Position numbers and translations under genes: made by a program. Below the pieces are notes generated by a model, which was given only the letters and a program-made list of their open reading frames with translations, made no database searches and was not told the origin of the DNA. Below, piece after piece: positions 53,957-62,788 of a stretch of DNA of 64,000 nucleotides. Every line of letters starts with the position of its first letter. The stretch's first letter is position 1. This DNA comes from Pseudomonas sp. Ant30-3 (GTDB lineage: Bacteria > Pseudomonadota > Gammaproteobacteria > Pseudomonadales > Pseudomonadaceae), in assembly GCF_000690905.1 (NCBI RefSeq), contig NZ_JMCL01000094.1:1-64000 (forward strand), given 5' to 3'.

Positions 53957-54718
53957 TCAGCGGGCTTTACGCAGCGCAGCCCTTTGCCTGCAGGCATCGC
54001 CAAACGCCTGGAAAACTCTCAGATAAGAAGGATTGGAAAGAACCTGCCATTCCGGGTGCCATTGCACGCCGACGGCGAAGGCTTCGCTGTCCTTTACGGA
54101 GATCGCCTCGATCAAGCCGTCTGGCGCAATCGCTTCGCAGCGCAGCCCTGTTGCGAGTCGATCAATCCCCTGGCTGTGAATCGAATTCACCTGAAACTGC
54201 TCCGGCAAATCCAGCGCCTGAAACATGCCGCCCGTTTGCACGATGACAGCATGCGCGGGAGCGTATTGCACCGCCAGTTGCGGGCTGTCCGCTTCGCGGT
54301 GATCAAGCATGCCCGGCAGCTCGTGCACCTTCTGATGCAGGCTGCCGCCGAACGCCACGTTCATCTCCTGGAAGCCCCGGCAAATGCCGAGCACCGGAAC
54401 GCCCGCAGCGATGGCTGCACGCAATAAGGGGAGGGTAGTGGCGTCCCGCGCCGGATCGTGATCCGTGCCGGGAGCGCTGGCCGGGCCTTGATAGTGGAAA
54501 GGCTCCACATTCGACGGCGAACCGGTCAGCAGTAAACCGTCGAGCTGCGCGAGCAGGTCGTCGATTTCAGTCAGATCGCCCAGGGAAGGAATGACCACGG
54601 GCAGCCCCAGAGCCGCGACGCTGACAGCACGCAGGTACTTGTCGCCGCTGACGTGGTAGGGGTGCAGGCCAATCTGTTTGACGCATGCAGTAACGCCGAT
54701 CAATGGCTTGAATGCCAT
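53957..54718 (-). CDS. puuD: Gamma-glutamyl-gamma-aminobutyrate hydrolase PuuD (SpuA type)
   Basis: The 253-aa class-I glutamine-amidotransferase-fold hydrolase has the nucleophile loop VLGICRGFQEMNVAFGG (Cys about residue 113). The catalytic His/Glu are in GVQWHPEWQ, and the family opening is PLIGVTACVKQIGLHPYH. It splits gamma-glutamyl-GABA into GABA and glutamate, the last step of the pathway. GAGGTG upstream of ATG 54718 decides the start over MNFEVIK seven codons earlier. It is divergent from puuA. Confidence 0.92.
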   Translation of the reverse strand: MAFKPLIGVTACVKQIGLHPYHVSGDKYLRAVSVAALGLPVVIPSLGDLTEIDDLLAQLDGLLLTGSPSNVEPFHYQGPASAPGTDHDPARDATTLPLLRAAIAAGVPVLGICRGFQEMNVAFGGSLHQKVHELPGMLDHREADSPQLAVQYAPAHAVIVQTGGMFQALDLPEQFQVNSIHSQGIDRLATGLRCEAIAPDGLIEAISVKDSEAFAVGVQWHPEWQVLSNPSYLRVFQAFGDACRQRAALRKAR

Positions 54719-54997
54719 TTTTATCACCTCGAAGTTCACACTTGAACGAGCTTTTCCGGAGCTTAGCCTTGTTAATTTTAATTAACAACTCTCATGTAAA
54801 AAATTCTAAACGCCATACGTCTGATCTTTATGATTTCTGCAGTGCTGGCACTATATCTGGCCCTGTCGTGCCCTAAAAAGGCCTTAAAATAAAGAGTGAG
54901 GCGCTGGGTGTTCGCTATTGACTTCACTTTGCCGTTCGGGTTGACTGAGCTCGCGAAACAGCAGTGAACATAATAATTAACAGCCTATAGGTGCATC
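54719..54997. promoter_or_regulatory. Divergent control region between puuD and puuA
   Basis: This 279-bp AT-rich interval separates the outward-facing puuD and puuA genes and must hold both promoters. It contains a near-palindrome GTTAATTTTAATTAAC at 54771-54786 and a related AATAATTAAC close to the puuA start. These are possible operator sequences for the PuuR-like regulator at 60305, which is inference. No convincing sigma-54 or sigma-70 promoter could be assigned. Confidence 0.45.
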
Positions 54998-56374
54998 ATG
55001 TCGGTCCCTCTGCGTACCGTTCAACTCAACGAAGCAAACGCATTCCTTAAGAAATATCCTGAGGTTTTGTACGTCGACCTTCTGATTGCGGATATGAACG
55101 GTGTGGTGCGCGGCAAGCGCATCGAACGCACCAGTCTTCATAAGGTTTACGAAAAAGGCATCAACCTTCCCGCGTCATTGTTTGCCCTGGACATCAACGG
55201 TTCTACGGTGGAAAGCACCGGCCTGGGTCTGGACATCGGCGACTCTGACCGCATCTGTTTCCCTATCCCCGACACCCTTAGCATCGAGCCATGGCAGAAG
55301 CGCCCGACCGCGCAACTGTTAATGACCATGCACGAACTCGAAGGCCAGCCGTTCTTTGCCGATCCGCGTGAAGTGCTGCGTCAGGTCGTGAGCAAGTTCG
55401 ACGATATGGGTCTGACCATTTGCGCCGCGTTCGAACTCGAGTTTTATCTGATTGATCAGGACAACATTAACGGACGTCCGCAATCGCCACGCTCGCCTGT
55501 GTCCGGCAAACGTCCGGTGTCGACTCAGGTGTACCTGATCGACGACCTCGACGAATACGTCGATTGCCTGCAAGACATCCTCGAAGGCGCGAAAGAGCAG
55601 GGCATCCCTGCCGACGCCATCGTCAAGGAAAGCGCCCCGGCGCAATTCGAAGTCAACCTGCATCACGTCAATGACCCGATCAAGGCCTGCGACTACGCGG
55701 TGTTGCTCAAGCGTCTGGTGAAAAACATCGCCTACGACCACGAGATGGACACCACGTTTATGGCCAAGCCGTATCCGGGTCAGGCGGGCAATGGTTTGCA
55801 CGTGCACATTTCGATTCTCGATAAAGAATGCAACAACATCTTCACCAGCGAGGATCCCGAGCAGAACGCCGCGCTGCGTCACGCGATCGGCGGTGTGCTC
55901 GAGACCCTGCCGGCACAGATGGCTTTCCTCTGCCCGAACGTCAACTCGTACCGCCGCTTCGGTGCGCAGTTCTACGTGCCGAACTCGCCGAGCTGGGGCA
56001 TCGACAACCGTACCGTTGCGGTGCGAGTGCCGACCGGTTCGGCGGATTCGGTACGCATCGAGCATCGCGTTGCCGGTGCGGATGCCAACCCTTACCTGCT
56101 GATGGCGTCGGTGCTGGCCGGTATTCACCACGGCTTGATCAACAAGATCGAGCCGGGCGCACCGGTGGAAGGCAACAGCTACGAGCAAAACGAGCAGAGC
56201 CTGCCGAACAACCTGCGCGATGCCCTGCGCGAACTGGCGGACAGCGAAGTCATGTCGCGCTACATCGACCCGCTGTACATCGACGTGTTCGTGGCCTGCA
56301 AGGAAAGCGAGCTGGCCGAGTTCGAGAACTCCATCTCGGACCTTGAGTACAACTGGTATTTGCATACCGTCTGA
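54998..56374 (+). CDS. puuA: Gamma-glutamylputrescine synthetase (glutamine synthetase family)
   Basis: The 458-aa glutamine-synthetase-like ligase has the beta-grasp N-domain (VDLLIADMNGVVRGKRI). The catalytic domain has AAFELEFYLIDQ, AQFEVNLHHVND, PGQAGNGLHVHISI and RIEHRVAGADANPYLLM. It uses ATP to join glutamate to putrescine. Its place beside puuD, puuC, puuB and the importer separates it from nitrogen-assimilating GlnA. The start is the only ATG with the family N-terminus. A tandem repeat array begins about 10 bases after the stop. Confidence 0.93.
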   Translation: MSVPLRTVQLNEANAFLKKYPEVLYVDLLIADMNGVVRGKRIERTSLHKVYEKGINLPASLFALDINGSTVESTGLGLDIGDSDRICFPIPDTLSIEPWQKRPTAQLLMTMHELEGQPFFADPREVLRQVVSKFDDMGLTICAAFELEFYLIDQDNINGRPQSPRSPVSGKRPVSTQVYLIDDLDEYVDCLQDILEGAKEQGIPADAIVKESAPAQFEVNLHHVNDPIKACDYAVLLKRLVKNIAYDHEMDTTFMAKPYPGQAGNGLHVHISILDKECNNIFTSEDPEQNAALRHAIGGVLETLPAQMAFLCPNVNSYRRFGAQFYVPNSPSWGIDNRTVAVRVPTGSADSVRIEHRVAGADANPYLLMASVLAGIHHGLINKIEPGAPVEGNSYEQNEQSLPNNLRDALRELADSEVMSRYIDPLYIDVFVACKESELAEFENSISDLEYNWYLHTV

Positions 56375-56386
56375 CGCAACACCGCT

Positions 56387-57035
56387 GATCAACTGTGGGA
56401 GCGAGCCTGCTCGCGAAGGCGGCAGCACAGTCGACATTGATGTCGCCGGACACACCGCCATCGCTGGCAAGCCAGCTCCTACAAGGGGATTGGCGGTGTA
56501 CACAAGCTCTGCGAACACCGCTGATCAACTGTGGGAGCGAGCCTGCTCGCGAAGGCGGCAGCACGGTCAACATAGATGTCGCCTGACACACCGCCATCGC
56601 TGGCAAGCCAGCTCCTACAAGGGGATTGGCGTTGTACACAAGCTCTGCGAACACCGCTGATCAACTGTGGGAGCGAGCCTGCTCGCGAAGGCGGCAGCAC
56701 GGTCAACATTGATGTCGCCCCACACACCGCCATCGCTGGCAAGCCAGCTCCTACAAGGGGATTGGCGGTGTACACAAGCTCTGCGAACACAGCTGATCAA
56801 CTGTGGGAGCGGGCTTGCTCGCGAAGACGGCAGCACAGTCAACATTGATGTCGCCTGATACACCGCCATCGCTGGCAAGCCAGCTCCTACAAGGGGATTG
56901 GCGTTGTACACAAGCTCTGCGAACACCGCTGATCAACTGTGGGAGCGAGCCTGCTCGCGAAGGCGGCAGCACGGTCAACATTGATGTCGCCTGACACACC
57001 GCCATCGCTGGCAAGCCAGCTCCTACAAGGGATTG
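56387..57035. repeat. Tandem BIME array, five 136-bp units
   Basis: Units begin at GATCAACTGTGGGAGCGAGC (56387, 56523, 56659, 56795, 56931), spaced exactly 136 bp. Each carries GTGGGAGCGAGCCTGCTCGCG and, inverted, the CATCGCTGGCAAGCCAGCTC REP of the other type ending CTAC. The linker GCGGTGTACACAAGCTCTGC leads to the next copy. Copies are almost identical; the fourth has GGGCTTGCTCGCGAAGACG. It lies between puuA and puuC. Confidence 0.92.
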
Positions 57036-57087
57036 CGTTTCAAGTTTTAACTGACGATCACTTATTCCTCCGCGTCGAGTCACCACA

Positions 57088-58578
57088 ATGACAAACACTC
57101 GCAGCGACTGGGAGCAACGCTTCCAGTCCTTATCCATCGAAGGCCGCGCGTTTATCGACGGCCAATACCGGCCGGCACTCAGCGGCGATTCCTTCGAATG
57201 CATCAGCCCGGTCGATGGCCGGTTCCTGGCCAATGTGGCCAGCACTGACGAAGCCGATGCCCACGAAGCCGTAACCGTCGCCCGCCGCACCTTCGAGTCC
57301 GGAATCTGGGCACACCTGGCCCCGGCCGAACGCAAGCGCATCCTGATCCGCTTCGCTGACCTGATCCTCGCCAACCGCGAAGAACTCGCCCTGCTCGAAA
57401 CCCTCGACATGGGCAAACCGATCAGCGATTCGATGAACATCGACATTCCAGCGACCGCCAATGCGATCCGCTGGAGCGCCGAAGCCATCGACAAAATCTA
57501 CGACGAAGTCGCCGCCACGCCGCACGATCAACTGGGCCTGATCACCCGCGAACCGGCCGGTGTCGTCGCCGCGATCGTGCCGTGGAATTTCCCGTTGATC
57601 ATGGCCAGCTGGAAGTTTGCTCCGGCCCTCGCGGCCGGCAACTCGTTCATCCTCAAGCCTTCGGAAAAGTCGCCACTGACCGCGATCCGCATCGCGCAGC
57701 TGGCGCTGGATGCCGGCATCCCGCAAGGCGTGTTCAACGTTCTGCCGGGCTATGGCCATACCGTCGGCAAAGCGCTGGCGTTGCACATGGACGTCGACGT
57801 GCTGGCCTTCACCGGTTCCACTGCGATCGCCAAGCAACTGCTGATCTACGCCGGCCAAAGCAACATGAAACGCGTCTGGCTCGAAGCAGGGGGGAAGAGT
57901 CCAAACGTGGTGTTCGCCGATGCGCCGGATTTGCGCGCAGCTGCACACGCGGCGGCCAGCGGGATTGCCTTCAACCAGGGCGAAGTCTGCACCGCCGGTT
58001 CGCGTTTGCTGGTGGAGCGCTCGATTCGCGAGCAATTCATCCCACTGCTGGTGGAAGCGTTGCAAGCATGGCAACCGGGGCATGCACTCGACCCTGCAAC
58101 CACGGTCGGCGCGGTTGTGGATCAGCGGCAACTGGACAACGTGCTGCGCTACATCCAGATCGGCAAAGACCAGGGCGCGCACCTGATCGCCGGCGGTAAT
58201 CAAACCCTTGAAGCCAGCGGTGGATTGTACGTGGAGCCGGCGATTTTCGATGGCGTGACCAACGCCATGACCATCGCGCAGGAAGAGATCTTCGGCCCGG
58301 TGCTGTCACTGATCACTTTCGACACCGAAGAGGAAGCCCTGGCGATCGCCAACGACAGCATCTTCGGCCTGGCCGCCGGTGTCTGGACCAGCAACCTGAG
58401 CAAGGCGCACACCTTCGCTCGCGGCTTGCGTGCCGGCAGCGTGTGGGTCAACCAATACGACGGCGGCGACATGACCGCGCCATTCGGCGGGTACAAGCAG
58501 TCGGGTAACGGTCGCGACAAATCGCTGCACGCGTTCGACAAATACACCGAACTGAAAGCGACCTGGATCAAGCTCTGA
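57088..58578 (+). CDS. puuC: Gamma-glutamyl-gamma-aminobutyraldehyde dehydrogenase PuuC
   Basis: The 496-aa NAD(P)+-dependent aldehyde dehydrogenase has the cofactor motif FTGSTAIAKQLL, the active-site Glu in WLEAGGKSPNVV and the catalytic Cys in FNQGEVCTAGSRLLV. The C-terminal segment is FGGYKQSGNGRDKSLHAFDKYTELK. It oxidises gamma-glutamyl-gamma-aminobutyraldehyde to gamma-glutamyl-GABA. Assignment to PuuC over other ALDHs rests on the neighbours. Confidence 0.9.
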   Translation: MTNTRSDWEQRFQSLSIEGRAFIDGQYRPALSGDSFECISPVDGRFLANVASTDEADAHEAVTVARRTFESGIWAHLAPAERKRILIRFADLILANREELALLETLDMGKPISDSMNIDIPATANAIRWSAEAIDKIYDEVAATPHDQLGLITREPAGVVAAIVPWNFPLIMASWKFAPALAAGNSFILKPSEKSPLTAIRIAQLALDAGIPQGVFNVLPGYGHTVGKALALHMDVDVLAFTGSTAIAKQLLIYAGQSNMKRVWLEAGGKSPNVVFADAPDLRAAAHAAASGIAFNQGEVCTAGSRLLVERSIREQFIPLLVEALQAWQPGHALDPATTVGAVVDQRQLDNVLRYIQIGKDQGAHLIAGGNQTLEASGGLYVEPAIFDGVTNAMTIAQEEIFGPVLSLITFDTEEEALAIANDSIFGLAAGVWTSNLSKAHTFARGLRAGSVWVNQYDGGDMTAPFGGYKQSGNGRDKSLHAFDKYTELKATWIKL

Positions 58579-58630
58579 CACCTCTAAATCGGCGGCCGCT
58601 CGCCAGCGTGGGCGGCCTTCGGAGAAACCT

Positions 58631-59917
58631 ATGAAAACAACAACACATGTAAACAGCTACTACGCCGCCACCCGAAATTTCACCGGCGACTTTCCGGTGC
58701 TAGAGCAAGCCGTGGATTGCGACGTCTGTGTGATCGGCGCCGGCTACACCGGATTGTCCTCGGCGCTGTTCCTTGCCGAAGCCGGGTACAGCGTGACCGT
58801 GCTCGAAGCCGCCAAAGTCGGTTTCGGTGCCAGCGGTCGCAACGGTGGGCAACTGGTCAACTCGTACAGCCGCGACGTCGATGTCATCGAAGACCGCTAC
58901 GGCGACAAGACCGCTGAAGTGCTGGGCAGCATGATTTTTGAAGGCGCTGACATCATCCGTCAGCGCATCCAGCACTACGACATCCAGTGCGATTACAAGC
59001 CCGGCGGCATCTTCGCCGCGCTGAATAAAAAGCAGCTCAAAGGCCTGGCCGAGCAGAAAAGCAGTTGGGAACGCTACGGCAACAAGAACCTGAAGATGCT
59101 CAACGCTGCAGACATCAAACGTGAAGTCGATTGCGACCATTACGTCGGCGGCCTGCTCGATTTGCAGGGCGGCCATGTCCACCCGCTGAACCTGGCCCTC
59201 GGTGAAGCCTCGGCGATCATTGGCCTGGGTGGCAAGATCTACGAACAATCAGCGGCGGTGGAAATCACCTACGGCGAACCGATCACCGTGCGTACCGCCA
59301 AAGGCGTCGTGCGCGCCAAGTATCTGCTGATTGCCGGCAACGCCTATCTGCCGCAGGGCCTGGACAATCGCGTGACCAGCAAAAGCATGCCGTGCGGCTC
59401 GCAAATCGTTGTCACCGAGCCCTTGTCCGAGCACGTCGCGCGCAGCCTGATCACAAACAATTATTGCGTGGAAGACTGCAATTACTTGCTGGATTACTAC
59501 CGCCTCACAGCAGACAACCGCCTACTGTACGGCGGCGGTGTGGTTTATGGCGCGCGCGAGCCGGATGACATCGAACAGCTGATCAAGCCGAAAATCCTCA
59601 AGACCTTCCCGCAGCTCAAGGACGTGAAGATCGACTACCGCTGGACCGGCAACTTCCTGCTGACCATGTCGCGCATGCCGCAATTCGGTCGCATCGAGAA
59701 AAACGCTTATTACATGCAAGGCTACAGCGGTCACGGCGTCACGTGTTCGCACCTGGCCGGGAAGCTGATCAGCGAGATGATCCGTGGCGACGCCGAACGC
59801 TTCGACGCTTTCGCCTCGCTCCCGCACATGCCGATGCTCGGCGGCCGCACCTTCCAGGCCCCGCTCACCGCTCTGGGCGCCGCGTACTACGCGCTGCGTG
59901 ATAGGTTTGGTATCTAA
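58631..59917 (+). CDS. puuB: Gamma-glutamylputrescine oxidoreductase PuuB (DAO-type flavoprotein)
   Basis: The 428-aa FAD-dependent oxidase/dehydrogenase of the DadA/GlpO fold has the dinucleotide motif VCVIGAGYTGLSSALFLAE (about residues 31-49). GFGASGRNGGQLVNSY, the flavin-contact region, follows, and the C-terminus has YMQGYSGHGVTCSHLAGKL. It oxidises gamma-glutamylputrescine to the aldehyde used by PuuC. GGAG lies upstream of ATG 58631, and the gene follows puuC by 52 bp, probably in one transcript. Confidence 0.9.
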   Translation: MKTTTHVNSYYAATRNFTGDFPVLEQAVDCDVCVIGAGYTGLSSALFLAEAGYSVTVLEAAKVGFGASGRNGGQLVNSYSRDVDVIEDRYGDKTAEVLGSMIFEGADIIRQRIQHYDIQCDYKPGGIFAALNKKQLKGLAEQKSSWERYGNKNLKMLNAADIKREVDCDHYVGGLLDLQGGHVHPLNLALGEASAIIGLGGKIYEQSAAVEITYGEPITVRTAKGVVRAKYLLIAGNAYLPQGLDNRVTSKSMPCGSQIVVTEPLSEHVARSLITNNYCVEDCNYLLDYYRLTADNRLLYGGGVVYGAREPDDIEQLIKPKILKTFPQLKDVKIDYRWTGNFLLTMSRMPQFGRIEKNAYYMQGYSGHGVTCSHLAGKLISEMIRGDAERFDAFASLPHMPMLGGRTFQAPLTALGAAYYALRDRFGI

Positions 59918-59929
59918 GTCAGCCGCAAC

Positions 59930-60150
59930 TGACGCCGACTCAATACCTGTGGGAGCAAGCCTGCTCGCGAAGACGGCGGCACTGCCAACATCAATGCTGC
60001 CAAAACCACCGCTTTCGCGAGCAGGCTCACTCCTACAGTCCGCCAACGGTGTACACAGAATTGGCAGTTGGCCCGGACCAAACTGTAGGAGTGAGCCTGC
60101 TCGCGAAGAGGCCATCACTGCAGACACAAGCCCAATCATGCACCGCACAA
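59930..60150. repeat. REP/BIME cluster between puuB and puuR
   Basis: Three REP elements occur: GTGGGAGCAAGCCTGCTCGCG (about 59949), the inverted CGCGAGCAGGCTCACTCCTAC (about 60016-60036) and GTAGGAGTGAGCCTGCTCGCG (about 60086). The remaining bases of the 387-bp gap up to puuR show no gene. Confidence 0.7.
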
Positions 60151-60304
60151 TGGCCATCAACCTCACCGCCTTCAGCAACACCCGCAAACGTGATTTAATA
60201 CCCGCCTTTCACCTCTCCGGGACAGGGGAAGCGGTATTTTCGCGGTCAAAAGTCGCCCGCCATCCATCCCCATAACCCTTGAGTATTTTTCGCATAAGGC
60301 TGTC

Positions 60305-60853
60305 ATGGACACGGGCTCACGACTCAAACTGGTACGCGAAAGCTACAAACTCTCCCAGCGCGAGCTGGCCCGGCGCAGTGGCGTGACCAACGCCACCATT
60401 TCCCTGATCGAACAGAACCGCGTCAGCCCCTCCGTCAGCTCCCTGAAAAAGCTGCTCGAAGGCATCCCCATGTCCCTCGCGGATTTCTTCACCTTCGACC
60501 AACCGCCTCGTGAACATCAATACGTCTTCCGCGCCAATGAACAGCCCGACCTGGGCCGCCATGGCCTGCGTCTGCTGCTGATCGGCGCGTCCGTGCCGAG
60601 CCGGCAGATGCGACTCTTGCGCGAGCAATACGCACCCGGGGCGAGTTCGGGAGAAGAGCCGATTGTGCATTCCGAAGGCGAGGAGTGCGGGCTCGTGACG
60701 CGCGGCACGGTTGAGCTGACGGTGGATGGGCAGATCAGCGTATTGAATGCCGGCGATGGCTATTACTTCCCGACGACGCTGCCGCACCGGTTTCGCAATA
60801 TCGGCCAGGATGAAGCGGAAATCATCAGCGCCAACACCCCGGCAAACTTCTGA
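60305..60853 (+). CDS. puuR: HTH-cupin transcriptional regulator (PuuR type)
   Basis: The 182-aa regulator has an N-terminal XRE-type helix-turn-helix (LSQRELARRSGVTNATISLI, residues about 15-35). A C-terminal cupin follows (GEECGLVTRGTVELTVDGQ; GDGYYFPTTLPHRFRNI). The layout and the SPSVSSLKKLLEGIPMSLADFF linker match PuuR, the putrescine-responsive repressor of puu genes. It directly follows puuC-puuB and likely controls the surrounding polyamine genes. Confidence 0.88.
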   Translation: MDTGSRLKLVRESYKLSQRELARRSGVTNATISLIEQNRVSPSVSSLKKLLEGIPMSLADFFTFDQPPREHQYVFRANEQPDLGRHGLRLLLIGASVPSRQMRLLREQYAPGASSGEEPIVHSEGEECGLVTRGTVELTVDGQISVLNAGDGYYFPTTLPHRFRNIGQDEAEIISANTPANF

Positions 60854-60872
60854 TCCTGAAACGAGCGCCGCC

Positions 60873-60906
60873 CTGTAGCAGCTGCCGAAGGCTGCGTCCG
60901 CGGCTA
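60873..60906. repeat. GTAGCAGCTGCCGA-type repeat half
   Basis: TGTAGCAGCTGCCGAAGGCTGCGTCCG is one arm of the family seen complete at 16264 and 43188. It lies downstream of puuR. Confidence 0.6.
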
Positions 60907-60968
60907 TCACCCATCCCGGATGGATGCAGGGTCTAAAGGATTAATACCCAGTAAATGGACTTCATTTC

Positions 60969-61460
60969 ATGACTATTCGCTATAGCGACGCCATGCTCGA
61001 AATCAAAAGGGCCGCCCAAGTTGACGCGCAGGTTGCGTTTGACATTCGCCTTCAAGCAATACGTCATCAATGTATCGGGGCCTACACCTCGGACCAGATG
61101 ATGGCGTGGACCAAAGGCTCAGCAAGTGATGGTTATGACGTGCTGATGAAGAAGCACTTTTACCTCGGTTGTATCGACGGCCAACCGGTGGCGACAGGCA
61201 TGCTGGATCTCGACAACCGCGAAATCGGTGCGATCTTTGTCCTTCCGGATTTTATGCAGCGTGGGATCGCTCTGAGAATGCTCAGCCATCTTGAACGCGT
61301 TGCGCGGGATTTGGGGCTCAAGGAGGTCATTCTCGACGCTACGTTAAATGCAGCGGATTTTTACCGACGCTGCGGTTATGCAGGTGAGGCGTCTGCCATT
61401 TATCATTCGCCATCCGGTCTTCAACTGGCGTGTATACCAATGGCGAAAACTATTGCCTGA
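60969..61460 (+). CDS. GNAT family N-acetyltransferase
   Basis: The 163-aa acetyltransferase has the acetyl-CoA loop VLPDFMQRGIALRMLSHLE (about residues 94-112: Q/R-x-x-G-x-A). It also has the motif-B Asn/Tyr NAADFYRRCGYAGEA. The start is uncertain because neither ATG 60969 nor the ATG eight codons later has a good ribosome site. Acceptor unknown; proximity to polyamine genes does not by itself make it a spermidine acetyltransferase. Confidence 0.85.
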   Translation: MTIRYSDAMLEIKRAAQVDAQVAFDIRLQAIRHQCIGAYTSDQMMAWTKGSASDGYDVLMKKHFYLGCIDGQPVATGMLDLDNREIGAIFVLPDFMQRGIALRMLSHLERVARDLGLKEVILDATLNAADFYRRCGYAGEASAIYHSPSGLQLACIPMAKTIA

Positions 61461-61528
61461 ATTACTCCCCGGCCAGCGGATGACTTGACCCATAAAAGTT
61501 TGATCATTAGTTGTATCTGCGCTGAAAA

Positions 61529-61566
61529 CAACGAAGCCCCAACTTTCATCGGGGCTTCGTTTTTGC
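61529..61566. terminator. Strong intrinsic terminator
   Basis: AACGAAGCCCC and GGGGCTTCGTT form an 11-bp perfect stem with ACTTTCATC-type loop, followed by TTTTTG. An A-rich flank on the other side makes it usable by the convergent PLDc_N gene. Confidence 0.9.
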
Positions 61567-61600
61567 GTTTGTTGCAGTTGTTAAGTGCCGCGTGCCTGAG

Positions 61601-61819
61601 TTACTGCCTGGCCTGCGGCGAATGCGGATTCGGGTTTTTGTGCTTCGGTCCCGCGACTGCCCAGGCGATCAATCCGAACAACGGAACGAACACGATCACG
61701 ACAATCCACACCAGTTTGTCGCTGGATTTGCCTTCGGCTTTGCGGACTTTATTGATAGCCCATAGCTCGACCAGTACAAGAATTGCCGCCAGTACGATCC
61801 AGATGGTTTCGATTTGCAT
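61601..61819 (-). CDS. PLDc_N domain membrane peptide
   Basis: The 72-aa protein has two membrane helices (IWIVLAAILVLVELWAI; LVWIVVIVFVPLFGLIAWAV) and a polar tail. This is the arrangement of the phospholipase-D-nuclease N-terminal family found alone in many bacteria. AGGAGGTGA lies directly upstream of ATG 61819. Function unknown. Confidence 0.85.
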   Translation of the reverse strand: MQIETIWIVLAAILVLVELWAINKVRKAEGKSSDKLVWIVVIVFVPLFGLIAWAVAGPKHKNPNPHSPQARQ

Positions 61820-61889
61820 TGGTCACCTCCTAAGGTCTTGTCATTAGGTGGTTTTCTGGGGGCAGGGTTCCATCTTTTTATTGGACGCT

Positions 61890-62060
61890 CTCGGATAAAA
61901 GATCGCAGCCTCGTTGCACTCGACAGCTCCTACGAATTCGCGGGTGGCTGCTGAAGTGCGGTACTTCACATATCCGTAGGAGCCGGCTTGCTGGCGATAG
62001 CGATAGCGGCGATGCATAGGAAGCGGCCATTGCTGGCAAGTCAGTTGCGCGTTCAATTGG
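61890..62060. repeat. Degenerate REP-type repeats
   Basis: AAAAGATCGCAGCCTCG...GACAGCTCCTAC (61895-61935) and GTAGGAGCCGGCTTGCTGGCGATAG (about 61976-62000) plus GCCATTGCTGGCAAGTCAG are decayed members of the REP families above. No gene is supported in this 275-bp gap. Confidence 0.55.
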
Positions 62061-62094
62061 GGTAACGGCATATGGATTCAACGGAGCATGCCGG

Positions 62095-62520
62095 TTAATT
62101 TGGCTTCCAGTGACCGCCGCCCGATTCGCAATCGATCTTCGCCTGGCTCAGGTTGTCGGCGCCGTAATAATAGGTGGTGACTTGCGCATTGTCCGGAACG
62201 TTGGGCCGTTCGCTGTTTTTGTCTTTGCTGGTGGAATGCGGGTTGGCCAGTGATTCCTGGGTCAGCGTGGCGACACAGGTGGCCTGATAACGTTCTTCGC
62301 ACTGAGCGACTTTTTTCTTGGTGCTGGTGATCATTTCCTTGCTTTCATTGCTGCATGACCAGTCGATGGAGTTCACCGGCATGCCTTCGTACTCATAACA
62401 GCTGTGGGATTCGACGACCGGCACGGACGGGCTTTGGGAGCGGGTCTGCACGTCACACGCTTCGGCGAAGACCAAGGTAGGGCTGAGGCTGGCGATCAGA
62501 AGCAGGACTCTACTGTTCAT
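62095..62520 (-). CDS. Secreted cysteine-containing protein of unknown function
   Basis: The 141-aa protein has a signal peptide (MNSRVLLLIASLSPTLVFA). Six cysteines lie in the mature part (EACDVQ, HSCYEYEG, DWSCSN, AQCEER, ATCVAT, DCESGGGHW), suggesting disulfides in the periplasm. The end CESGGGHWKPN resembles short C-terminal tags seen in other Pseudomonas periplasmic proteins, but no family is named with confidence. Confidence 0.7.
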   Translation of the reverse strand: MNSRVLLLIASLSPTLVFAEACDVQTRSQSPSVPVVESHSCYEYEGMPVNSIDWSCSNESKEMITSTKKKVAQCEERYQATCVATLTQESLANPHSTSKDKNSERPNVPDNAQVTTYYYGADNLSQAKIDCESGGGHWKPN

Positions 62521-62628
62521 CGGGGTTTCCTCTCCAATGGCGCGTCCCTAGAGCTTAGTTCAGCGCTGATAGAGTTTCGAAACTTCGACAGGGCGTGCGG
62601 TTCAATATGTTTTCACTTGCCACGTATG

Positions 62629-62662
62629 GCAGCGTCAGACGCAGCCTTCGGCAGCTGCTACA
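62629..62662. repeat. GTAGCAGCTGCCGA-type repeat half (inverted)
   Basis: CAGACGCAGCCTTCGGCAGCTGCTAC is the reverse-orientation arm of the family at 16264, 43188 and 60873. Confidence 0.6.
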
Positions 62663-62788
62663 AATTTCCGCTGGTCAGAACAATCATTGGTTTAATCGAT
62701 ATCGAACATCAAAAAAGGCAAGTTCTGTTTTTCTGTCATGAGAGGAGGATAGCGTCATACCTGTTTCGCCTCTGAAGGAATCTGCGCG

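Noticed and set aside
54845..54870. Possible sigma-54 promoter (TGGCACTATATCTGGC) upstream of puuA
   Set aside because: The GG and GC elements are 11 bases apart instead of 10 and the -12 box is poor.
56395..56994. Repeating ORFs through the 136-bp array
   Set aside because: Same artefact; 136 is not a multiple of three, so frames break and restart in each unit.
56387..57035. CRISPR-like regular repeat pattern
   Set aside because: Units are 136 bp with internal inverted REP pairs and almost no variable spacer, unlike 28-37 bp repeats with unique spacers, and there are no cas genes.
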